Part shown: piece after piece, positions 49,517 to 56,454 of the stretch
Layout of the letters: every line of letters starts with the position of its first letter
Numbering within the stretch: the first letter of the stretch is position 1
Source of the DNA: Haloarcula litorea
GTDB taxonomy: Archaea > Halobacteriota > Halobacteria > Halobacteriales > Haloarculaceae
Length of the DNA: 64,000 nt
Reading direction: 5' to 3'
NCBI RefSeq assembly: GCF_029338195.1
Contig: NZ_CP119779.1
Span: 1,364,001-1,428,000 of the forward strand
Notes under the pieces: generated by a model
Database searches by the model: none
What the model saw: the letters and a program-made list of their open reading frames with translations, nothing else
Told to the model about the DNA's origin: nothing
Program-made: the position numbers and the translations under genes

Positions 49517-50217
49517 CGTTCATCACTGTGCATTCCCTCGATTTTTTCGAGCTCTTCCTCTATCGCCTGATCGATTTCCTCTTCGGTCTCCAGGCTTCGA
49601 TCCAACAATTCGCCGCCTTCACTGTTTGCGGTGCCGTTGACCTCTTTTTCAATGTCGGATAGATCGAGGCTTGCCATTCCCGAGTCTGCCATTTCCATAG
49701 CTTCATTGATATCTTCCATATTCTCAGCAGACTCCCAGAGCTCGTCGCTGCCGTCTTCGATTGCGTCCTCGATTGCCGAGGCATCCAGTTCTCCAAGATC
49801 GATGTCCAGATCGGTGGCGATGCCGTCTCCGACGTTGTTCTGCAGATGCTGTAGCTGCAGCTTTTTCAGAACCAGTTTCTCGTTGCGGAGATGGTCGAGG
49901 ATTTTCTCCTTCTTCGCCTTCGCCTCCTTGTGCTCTTTCGCCTCGACCATATACCCCTTCTTGTCAGACTGGTCGCCGGACTTTTCGGCCTTCCGAGCTT
50001 TGTCGACGGCCCGTTTCTTTTTTCGCTCGTGCCTGTCGACATCTCTCTCCAGTTCGGAGATGGCGTCTTCCCGTCCTTCGATATCTTCCTTCAGTTGTTG
50101 GAGATTGTGACCTGATTTCAGGACTTCTCCTTCGCTGTCCAGCTCTAGGCCTCCGACTTCTACTGGTTCGCTTGCCTGTTCTTCTTTACTGCTTTTCAGC
50201 CAGTTTCTGAGTTTCAT
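49513..50217 (-). CDS. ESCRT-III/Snf7-like coiled-coil protein
   Basis: 234 residues. A short amphipathic basic start (MKLRNWLKSS) could touch membranes. Two long charged helices follow (about 50-135), with the alternating Lys/Glu pattern of the ESCRT-III hairpin, then an acidic segment (ENMEDINEAMEMADSG) like helices 3-5. The terminal helix EIDQAIEEELEKIEG resembles an MIT-interacting motif. The ATG overlaps the membrane gene's stop, and its stop overlaps the Vps4-like start. Resemblance is by architecture; other coiled-coil families are possible. Confidence 0.55.
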   Translation of the reverse strand: MKLRNWLKSSKEEQASEPVEVGGLELDSEGEVLKSGHNLQQLKEDIEGREDAISELERDVDRHERKKKRAVDKARKAEKSGDQSDKKGYMVEAKEHKEAKAKKEKILDHLRNEKLVLKKLQLQHLQNNVGDGIATDLDIDLGELDASAIEDAIEDGSDELWESAENMEDINEAMEMADSGMASLDLSDIEKEVNGTANSEGGELLDRSLETEEEIDQAIEEELEKIEGMHSDER

Positions 50218-50504
50218 TGTTCTGCTGGTTCAGACTGCTGGGTTTTGTTTTCGGAGTCGATGAAAAGGACGGTGAGCCCGGAGCCAAACGCTGTGACAAC
50301 GACAACGAAGAGAACTGTGACAGCGTCTGCATTCCTTGGAATATTATGACTCACCACCAGTGAGAACAGGAATCCAGCCAGCAGCGTGCCGCCGACAAGG
50401 AACAGAATCCCTCTGTAGATATTCTCTGTTTCTATGCCTTTCAACCCGCTCATTGTGGCGGTTATGCCTGCGACGAGGCAGGCTGCGTATAGTGGTGTGT
50501 TCAT
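50214..50504 (-). CDS. Three-span membrane protein (96 aa)
   Basis: The start ATG at 50,504 overlaps the previous stop and gives MNTPLYAACLVAGITATMSG. Three hydrophobic segments (ACLVAGITATMSG, GILFLVGGTLLAGFLFSLVV and AVTVLFVVVVTAFGSGLTVLF) and a hydrophilic tail. Second gene of the membrane/ESCRT-like operon. Confidence 0.75.
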   Translation of the reverse strand: MNTPLYAACLVAGITATMSGLKGIETENIYRGILFLVGGTLLAGFLFSLVVSHNIPRNADAVTVLFVVVVTAFGSGLTVLFIDSENKTQQSEPAEQ

Positions 50505-50860
50505 TGTCCTGCTGCCTCCTGCTGTTCTGGTTTGATCAGGTAGTTCCCGGTAGCTGAGCCGAGGAGAGTGATGTAGAGAATGCCCCAAATCAGGTCACGG
50601 CTTGGAATATTCGGGACTGCCTGGAAGTAGAGGAAGATGGGAACGAACGGGGTTGCCCAGAGGATTACAAGGCCTTTGGCCCCCGCTTTCTCGGTTAGGA
50701 GAGTTGAGATAGGAATTATTATTCCACCCGCTATGAAGGCGGCTACACCGATTTTTGGTGTGATTGGCACTTCTCCTTGCATCATTGTCCTGATCACGTT
50801 TGCTGTCATGATCAGTGAGAACAGTATTGCGGCGAGGGCTGTTCCTTTTATTTCTCTCAT
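50501..50860 (-). CDS. Four-span membrane protein (119 aa)
   Basis: Four hydrophobic helices (GTALAAILFSLIMTANVI; IGVAAFIAGGIIIPISTLL; GLVILWATPFVPIFLYF; LIWGILYITLLGSATGN). First gene of the operon, ATG at 50,860. Together with the next gene it could provide the membrane platform for the ESCRT-III-like protein. Confidence 0.75.
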   Translation of the reverse strand: MREIKGTALAAILFSLIMTANVIRTMMQGEVPITPKIGVAAFIAGGIIIPISTLLTEKAGAKGLVILWATPFVPIFLYFQAVPNIPSRDLIWGILYITLLGSATGNYLIKPEQQEAAGQ

Positions 50861-50940
50861 AGTTCCTTGTTGCCTCCCACCTACGGTTTATGCTTCCCCA
50901 GATTTAATGCTTTTCCATAAACAAGGATTTTTCAGAATCT

Positions 50941-51474
50941 ATGGAGGACAAGCAGTTACCCAAACGCCTTTTTAGGCAGTTCCTCATAGCATTAGAAACG
51001 ATGGAGCCTGAGCGCTGGGATAAAAACGATTTCGAGGCTGTTTCCGCCCTGTTTCAAGGGTTGGCTCACGAGGTCCGCCTGGCTCTGCTGCTCGGGATTT
51101 ACCAAGACAAGTCTCTGAATGAGATCGCAGAGTTCATCGATATTACGCGAGGTGCTATGCAAGATCATATTGAGAAACTGGTCGCGACAGATCTCTTGTA
51201 CCGTCCTGAGGAGTCTGGGAAAACGTACGACTTGACCCCGTTCGGTGAGTTCTTCGTACAGTTCCTGTTGGAGAATGAGGAGACACTAGTTGACGCAATC
51301 GACCACTTGAAGATGGAGAAGGAGAAGGTACAGGAAGCGGTCGACGAGGTCCGTAGCCAAGTTGATGAAGCGGACGTTCCGGTATCAGAGAAAGACTGGG
51401 AGCGAAAGGTGCATTCGAAAAAATGGCAGCAGGCCTGGGACGGTATCGAGGAGATTCTCGAAGATGAACGGTAG
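50941..51474 (+). CDS. ArsR-type winged-helix regulator with coiled coil (177 aa)
   Basis: The motif GLAHEVRLALLLGIYQDKSLNEIAEFIDITRGAMQDHI (split) is the ArsR/MarR-like winged helix, with recognition helix TRGAMQDHIEKL and a wing (LYRPEESGKTYDLTPFG). A C-terminal coiled coil (MEKEKVQEAVDEVRSQVDEA) probably dimerises. Divergent from the ESCRT-like operon, so a candidate regulator of it. Confidence 0.8.
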   Translation: MEDKQLPKRLFRQFLIALETMEPERWDKNDFEAVSALFQGLAHEVRLALLLGIYQDKSLNEIAEFIDITRGAMQDHIEKLVATDLLYRPEESGKTYDLTPFGEFFVQFLLENEETLVDAIDHLKMEKEKVQEAVDEVRSQVDEADVPVSEKDWERKVHSKKWQQAWDGIEEILEDER

Positions 51475-52404
51475 TTAGACCTTGGTCAGGCCTTCGCGGT
51501 ACTCGATGAACTCTTTCTGTGTCTCGCTCCGGAAGGCCATCTTCCCCTTGTCTTCGTATTCCGAGACGTAGGCCTTCTCCAGTTCTTCGAGCGTGACGAT
51601 TGGGTCGCCGCCATCATCCATCCAGATCCAGTCATCTGGCTCTCGTACAGCTGGACCGTACAACTCTCGCGGTTCAGTCTCAGGCCACACATCCTTCTCC
51701 TGCAGATAATCTTTGATCTCCTGGTAAGACCGACGGGCAGTCTCTCGAGGAGTCATACCTGCATTGTCCTGCCAACCATCAGGAGTCCAGTACTCCCAGT
51801 GCGCCATCCTCAGCGGAAGGTTGCAGTCGTATCCAACGACATCGGCAGGAGGCCTTCCATCGATAGTGGGCTGAGTCAGTTTCTCTATAGCACTGTAGGC
51901 TTCAACAGGGTTACCGCCGAGAATATGCACGTCCCAGGCGCGGAACTTCGCAGGTCCGATCTCTTCTGCTTGTATCGGACTCTTCCCGTTCGCGTATCCG
52001 AGAGTGGTGGTCTCGGGATCAAGGATGTCGAAGGCCTCCTCTGATTTTGGAGCGACAATAAATCTACGGCGAGGGTAGTCTTCGAGAAGATCGTCGATGA
52101 CCTCTTGGTATTCTTTAGCCTGTTCTGCGTTGTAGGCGTCTCCGATTACTGCGACCTGCGGCTCTCGATTATAGAACTCTTCGAGAAATCTGTCCAGGTC
52201 AGGGTCTTCGTAGTCGTTGTCGAGGAAGCCTTGAGGAAGATCGACGTTCGTGTGCTCCGCCGTGAGCTGGTAAGTGCTGTCCTCACGGTTCCCTACAAGA
52301 AACCCGGCCTCGAACGCATCGACGACAAATGGATATCTGCCGGTGGTGCAGCAATACTGTAGCTGCTGTGCTTCTTGGAGATCTTCAACGTCGACCTGTC
52401 TAAC
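51475..52404 (-). CDS. Hypothetical protein (309 aa), probable GTT start
   Basis: A GTG at 51,930 would give only 151 residues, but the frame is open and coding-like for 158 more codons (FDILDPETTTLGYANGKSP; YPFVVDAFEAGFLVG). The 5' end has no ATG, GTG or TTG; a GTT at 52,404 lies 13 bases after the start of GGGTGGAT, the same geometry as the other non-AUG genes. A TATA-like TTATAATT lies upstream at about 52,447. No family recognised with confidence. Confidence 0.7.
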   Translation of the reverse strand, partial: VRQVDVEDLQEAQQLQYCCTTGRYPFVVDAFEAGFLVGNREDSTYQLTAEHTNVDLPQGFLDNDYEDPDLDRFLEEFYNREPQVAVIGDAYNAEQAKEYQEVIDDLLEDYPRRRFIVAPKSEEAFDILDPETTTLGYANGKSPIQAEEIGPAKFRAWDVHILGGNPVEAYSAIEKLTQPTIDGRPPADVVGYDCNLPLRMAHWEYWTPDGWQDNAGMTPRETARRSYQEIKDYLQEKDVWPETEPRELYGPAVREPDDWIWMDDGGDPIVTLEELEKAYVSEYEDKGKMAFRSETQKEFIEYREGLTKV

Positions 52405-52447
52405 CCGCTATCCACCCTGCCGATAAATCTCATCTCGATTTACAGAA

Positions 52448-52630
52448 TTATAAGATAACCGCCGGAGGGGAGAGGCTCCACGTTTGTTCTTCGCGGACCT
52501 CTCCAATCTTCTCGACTGCTTGGAGAAGCTGATTGTCCAGGTCATCTAATGCAATTTTGACGACCGTCTCTAATTCGTCGGATTCAGCTTTCTGTGATGC
52601 TCGTTTCAAGTGTTCCACAGCCGCCGCCAT
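52448..52630 (-). CDS. Hypothetical helical protein (60 aa)
   Basis: ATG start preceded by GAGGAA; an AUA start a few codons upstream is conceivable. Almost entirely helical (VEHLKRASQKAESDELETVV ... LLQAVEKIGEV). No recognised family; the short size leaves some doubt. Confidence 0.5.
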   Translation of the reverse strand: MAAAVEHLKRASQKAESDELETVVKIALDDLDNQLLQAVEKIGEVREEQTWSLSPPAVIL

Positions 52631-52746
52631 TTCCTCTAAAGCCTCTCCATCATTTCCTATATCCCTAAATTATGTACTGTCCTAAAAAGCGATTTCTCTG
52701 GTTATGGCTGTTTACTGAATAAGGAACGAGAAGGATATGGGTGGAT

Positions 52747-53874
52747 TTAGTCGATACTGTTGACTGCGTCTTGCTGTCTACCAGTAGAGCTGTGTTCGTA
52801 CTTTTGAGTTGTCTGCTTCGACTTGTGCCGTACTTGCTCAGCAGCCACAGCAAGGCCTTCCTCATCAGCAACGAAGGTAGCTGTGGAGTGACGGATGCTA
52901 TACGGAGTCAGATCACGGTTCTCCAAGTCAAGACCTGCCTCCTTCGCTATCTTCCTGAATACGTCGCGTCGGAAGCTGTCCTTGTTGTACCTGTTTCCAT
53001 ACTGGGTCAGCCAGAGGGCGTCCCGACCGTCGTACTTCTCTCGGCTGTTTCTTTCTTCGATCCATTTCCTCACGATTGACGCAGTCTCGGACTTGAGAGC
53101 CACTACCCAGTTCTCACGGCTCTTGCTGGAATCCTCTTCCGGGATCCGTAGTACGCCGTTGTCTCGATCGAACCATTGTACGTTAGCCCGCTCGACCTCA
53201 CATGGACGTAGGCCTGCGTCCAAGGCCACGTAGATCATAGATGGATACTTGAAGGAGTTCGCTTGGAGGAAGTCCTTCTTACCGACTTCGTCCTTTGGCT
53301 TCTGTAGGCGTTGGGAGAGCAGGGTTTTCCAGCGGTCACGTTCCTCCGGCGACAGGCTGTTGTAGTGTGGGACAGCTCCGTATTCCATCGCCGCTTCCCG
53401 CATTTTCCGCCGGTCTTCCTTTGACAGGTATTCGCGGGGCTGGTAGGTGGTGGAGGGATCGCTGTACTCTATCTCGGGATCCCATTCGATGTCCCGACCT
53501 TTCTCTTCACGCTGGAATTTGAAGAGGGTCTTCACTGATTTCTGATAGTGGCACTTTGTGGATTCTTTGTAGTCTTGGCGGGCGAGCCACTGCATCCAGT
53601 CGTCCGCGTGGTCGGTTTTGATGTCCTGGATGTAGCGCTGGTTTTCGTCCCAGACCCATCGGTAGAATAGGTCGAGTTTGTTCATCCGGTTTTTCGCGGT
53701 TGATGGACTGTATCCCTCAGCTTTGGACGGGTTTTTCCCGAGATGTACCATCCATTCCGCGAGTTCTTTTCTGTGCTCTTTGTATGCGATCCGTTGACGA
53801 GGATTCAGGTAGTCCTCGGCTTCTTCGGAGACAAGGACGATGTCCTTGTACTTATTGTCGTCATCGTACGGCAA
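52747..53874 (-). CDS. Tyrosine recombinase (integrase) of the element
   Basis: A 375-residue XerC/D-type recombinase. An SAM-like core-binding domain (about 30-130: LAEWMVHLG, STKCHYQKSVKTLFKF) is followed by the catalytic domain, with the first Arg in LDAGLRPCEVER, a Lys near KSRENW, SIRHSTATF (Tyr where box-II His is usual) and the nucleophile Tyr in QTTQKYEH after RHKS. The TTG start is fixed by GGAGGTGA. It lies 200 bases from the tRNA-Thr 3' end, so it probably inserted the element there. Confidence 0.9.
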   Translation of the reverse strand: MPYDDDNKYKDIVLVSEEAEDYLNPRQRIAYKEHRKELAEWMVHLGKNPSKAEGYSPSTAKNRMNKLDLFYRWVWDENQRYIQDIKTDHADDWMQWLARQDYKESTKCHYQKSVKTLFKFQREEKGRDIEWDPEIEYSDPSTTYQPREYLSKEDRRKMREAAMEYGAVPHYNSLSPEERDRWKTLLSQRLQKPKDEVGKKDFLQANSFKYPSMIYVALDAGLRPCEVERANVQWFDRDNGVLRIPEEDSSKSRENWVVALKSETASIVRKWIEERNSREKYDGRDALWLTQYGNRYNKDSFRRDVFRKIAKEAGLDLENRDLTPYSIRHSTATFVADEEGLAVAAEQVRHKSKQTTQKYEHSSTGRQQDAVNSID

Positions 53875-54072
53875 GAGTCGTCACCTCCTGCCTAGCTTCT
53901 AGTGCTAGACTCTTATAACGTTCAATTTCGTTTACATTTGAGCCTGACAGTTCTGCTGAATCGCAAGACGTCGTAGGGGTGCGCGTAGTACACCCGAGGT
54001 CGCGTCCTTGAGTACCGTACATTGGTTGATCACGGTAGAGACGCTGAAACCCTTGAAAACGGGAGGAAGAAA
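53875..54072. other. Right-hand junction of the integrated element (attachment region)
   Basis: About 200 bases between the integrase and the tRNA-Thr 3' end, with no gene. GC content switches to the high chromosomal level just beyond. The crossover is expected within the tRNA 3' half; the matching duplicate should lie left of the window and was not seen inside it. Confidence 0.55.
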
Positions 54073-54143
54073 GCCTAGGCCGGGATTTGAACCCGGGCTC
54101 TCGTCCTTACCAAGGACGCGCTTTACCGCTAAGCTACCCAGGC
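54073..54143 (-). tRNA. trnT: tRNA-Thr (anticodon GGT)
   Basis: The reverse strand folds as a 71-nt cloverleaf: acceptor GCCTGGG pairing CCTAGGC, a D arm GCTT...AAGC, anticodon stem CGTCC/GGACG around loop TTGGTAA (anticodon GGT), and T arm CCGGG-TTCAAAT-CCCGG. No intron and no encoded CCA. It is intact and is the probable integration target of the adjacent element. Confidence 0.95.
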
Positions 54144-54210
54144 ACGCACTACACCGTTCCCGGCATTTGTCTTTAGGCGTTTCGATTCGGGGGCGGCGTG
54201 GCGGCCCTTG

Positions 54211-54855
54211 TCAGTGGTCGGCGGTCGCCTCGGTGCCGTCCCGGCCCCGGTCGGGGTGGACGCGGCTCGCGACGCCCTCGGAGACCGTCTCGTCGAGGAG
54301 TCGCTCGGTCGCCGGGAGGTGGCCGTCGGCCAGCGCCAGCCCGTACTCCCGAAGGGGGTCGGTGGGAGCGACGCCGGCGGCGGTGACGCCGGCGACGACG
54401 GCGAGTTCGCAGATGTCGCCCTCCAGTTCGCCCTCGTCGTCGGCCGGCCAGGCGGCCGTCTGGTCGCGGCCGAAGTTCCGGACGACCCGGACCGCCGGCT
54501 CGGCGGCCTCGGTGCGGGCCAGCAGGTAGAACCCTCGGGAGACGAGGATGTCGGCGATGAGGATGTCGAGGTCGGCGGCGTCCCGGTCGCCGGTGGTCCA
54601 GGGGTCGTCGTGGGCCAGCTGGCGGGTGAGCCGCAGCCCCTCGTAGATGAGCTGGACGCCGGCGGCCCGCTCGGTGTCGCCGTCGGCCGGCGTGGTCGGC
54701 GGGTCCCCGGCCGCGGCGGCGCTGACGAGCGTGAGTACGCCGGGGGCCATCGAGGCGTCGTCGAGGCGCGCCGCGATGCGCTCTCGCAGGCGGTCCGGCT
54801 CGATGTCGTCGACTGCCGCCAGCGCCGCGCGACGGACGGCCGCCACTTCCTCCAT
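54211..54855 (-). CDS. Conserved haloarchaeal hypothetical protein (214 aa)
   Basis: Helical, Ala/Asp-rich cytosolic protein with typical chromosomal codon use. The central region (GVQLIYEGLRLTRQLAHDD ... LDILIADILVSRGFYLLART) is vaguely like a polyprenyl-synthase-type helical bundle, without the catalytic DDxxD motifs. First chromosomal gene next to the tRNA. Function unknown. Confidence 0.8.
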   Translation of the reverse strand: MEEVAAVRRAALAAVDDIEPDRLRERIAARLDDASMAPGVLTLVSAAAAGDPPTTPADGDTERAAGVQLIYEGLRLTRQLAHDDPWTTGDRDAADLDILIADILVSRGFYLLARTEAAEPAVRVVRNFGRDQTAAWPADDEGELEGDICELAVVAGVTAAGVAPTDPLREYGLALADGHLPATERLLDETVSEGVASRVHPDRGRDGTEATADH

Positions 54856-54915
54856 TACCCGCGTCTAGCGGAGCGGGAGGCAAAGACCTTTGGAAACGCC
54901 GGGGGCACACCGACC

Positions 54916-55605
54916 ATGATCCGGACGACGGCGGCCGGCGACGTCCGCGTGGTGACGCTCGCCCGCCCGGAGCGGCGCAACGCCTTGGACCGGGACGCCC
55001 TGCGAGACCTCGCGGCCAGCGTCGCCGCCGCGACCGAACCGGTGCTGTACCTCCGCGGCGAGGGGGCGGCGTTCTGTGCCGGCGCGGACCTCTCGGTCGT
55101 CCGGGACCTCGACGCGGCGGCGGCCGCCGAGTTCGCCGCGCTGGGCCAGCGGGTCGCCGCGACGATCGAGGCCTACGACGGCGCGGTGGTCGCCGGCATC
55201 GACGGCCCGGCACGCGGCGGCGGCGTCGAGCTGGCCCTGGCCTGTGACCTGCGGGTGGCCACCCCCGAGGCGACGCTGGCCGAACCCGGCGTGGCGCTGG
55301 GCCTGTTCGGTGCCTGGGGCGGGACCCACCGACTGCCCCGCGTCGTCGGCGAGAGCGCGGCGCTGGACCTCGCGCTCTCCGGCCGGGTCGTCGACGCCGA
55401 CGAGGCCCGTCGGCTGGGACTGGTCTCCCGCGTGGTCGCGGACCCGCGCGCCGCGGCCGACGACCTGGCCGCCGTCGACCACCGTGCCCTCCGGCGGCTG
55501 AAACGGCTCTTCCGGGACCGACGGGCCGACCGGGCGGCCCGCCGGCGCGCCGAGGCTCGCGAGCGGGCGGCGTTCGCCGACCTCGCGCCAGCGGCGGACC
55601 CCTGA
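54916..55605 (+). CDS. Enoyl-CoA hydratase/isomerase family protein (229 aa)
   Basis: Crotonase fold: RPERRNALDRDALRDL at the start, LRGEGAAFCAGADLS (oxyanion-hole region), GPARGGGVELALACDLRVA (second oxyanion Gly) and TLAEPGVALGLFGAWGGT. The family acts on acyl-CoA thioesters in fatty-acid and related catabolism. The start ATG at 54,916 gives the standard N-terminus; longer upstream reading is open only because of high GC. Slightly shorter than usual hydratases. Confidence 0.88.
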   Translation: MIRTTAAGDVRVVTLARPERRNALDRDALRDLAASVAAATEPVLYLRGEGAAFCAGADLSVVRDLDAAAAAEFAALGQRVAATIEAYDGAVVAGIDGPARGGGVELALACDLRVATPEATLAEPGVALGLFGAWGGTHRLPRVVGESAALDLALSGRVVDADEARRLGLVSRVVADPRAAADDLAAVDHRALRRLKRLFRDRRADRAARRRAEARERAAFADLAPAADP

Positions 55606-55648
55606 GAGTCCGTGGGTTGAAATCACCCCACCCCCATAGGACGGTACG

Positions 55649-56368
55649 ATGGTGGACTGCGACTACTGCGGCGCGTCGTTCGACGGCGAGGACGCCTACC
55701 TCGACCACCTCGCGGCCGACCACGAGGGGGAACTGGGGGCGATCGACCGCCGACGGGTCGAGAACCGGACGGCCGACGAGGGCGGCGACGGCATCGCGCT
55801 GGGGCCGGTCGTCATCGGCGTCGTGGTCGCCCTCGGCCTCGGCCTGACGGCCTTCGTCGTCCTCGGCGGTGGTGGGGATGGCCCGTCGGTCGACGGCATC
55901 GAGGGCGCGCCGCTGAACGAGTCCGGCGACGCCGACCGGCTCTCGGCCGTCGAGCGGTTCCCGAGCCAGGGGACCGACCACGTCGCCGCCGGTACGGAGA
56001 TCGACTACGCCCGCGTCCCGCCGCTGTCGGGCACCCACTACGGCGGCACCGTCGACGCTGGGTTCTACGAGACGACGCCGGCGCTTGGCGACCTCGTCCA
56101 CACGCTCGAACACGGCGCGGTCGTCGTCTACTACGACCCCGCGGCGACCACCGACGCGGCCAACGAGAGCCTGCGGGAGTTCGCCGCCGCCAACACCGGC
56201 ACCTGGCGCAGCGTCGTCGTCGCCCCCAACCCCAACGCGGACCCGGCGGCCGACTACGTCCTGACGGCGTGGCGACACCGGCTGTATATGGACGGCTACG
56301 ACGCCCGCACGGTCCACGCCTTCCTCTCCGAGTTCCTCGGCCGCGGCCCGGAGAACCCCGTGCGGTAG
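55649..56368 (+). CDS. Zinc-finger, membrane-anchored DUF3105 protein (239 aa)
   Basis: An N-terminal C2H2-type finger (CDYCGASFDGEDAYLDHLAADH), a transmembrane helix (LGPVVIGVVVALGLGLTAFVVL, about 50-72), and an extracellular DUF3105 domain with PPLSGTHYG, LVHTLEHGAVVVYYDP and ending LTAWRH. Common in haloarchaea. Function unknown; DUF3105 is often beside transporters. Confidence 0.85.
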   Translation: MVDCDYCGASFDGEDAYLDHLAADHEGELGAIDRRRVENRTADEGGDGIALGPVVIGVVVALGLGLTAFVVLGGGGDGPSVDGIEGAPLNESGDADRLSAVERFPSQGTDHVAAGTEIDYARVPPLSGTHYGGTVDAGFYETTPALGDLVHTLEHGAVVVYYDPAATTDAANESLREFAAANTGTWRSVVVAPNPNADPAADYVLTAWRHRLYMDGYDARTVHAFLSEFLGRGPENPVR

Positions 56369-56454
56369 CCGTCTCGCCCCGCCGGTCCGGGCGCTCTCGC
56401 CGCCGGCGATCCCGCAGTGACCCGGAGACCACGACTGCTAGCCGGGACGGATTT

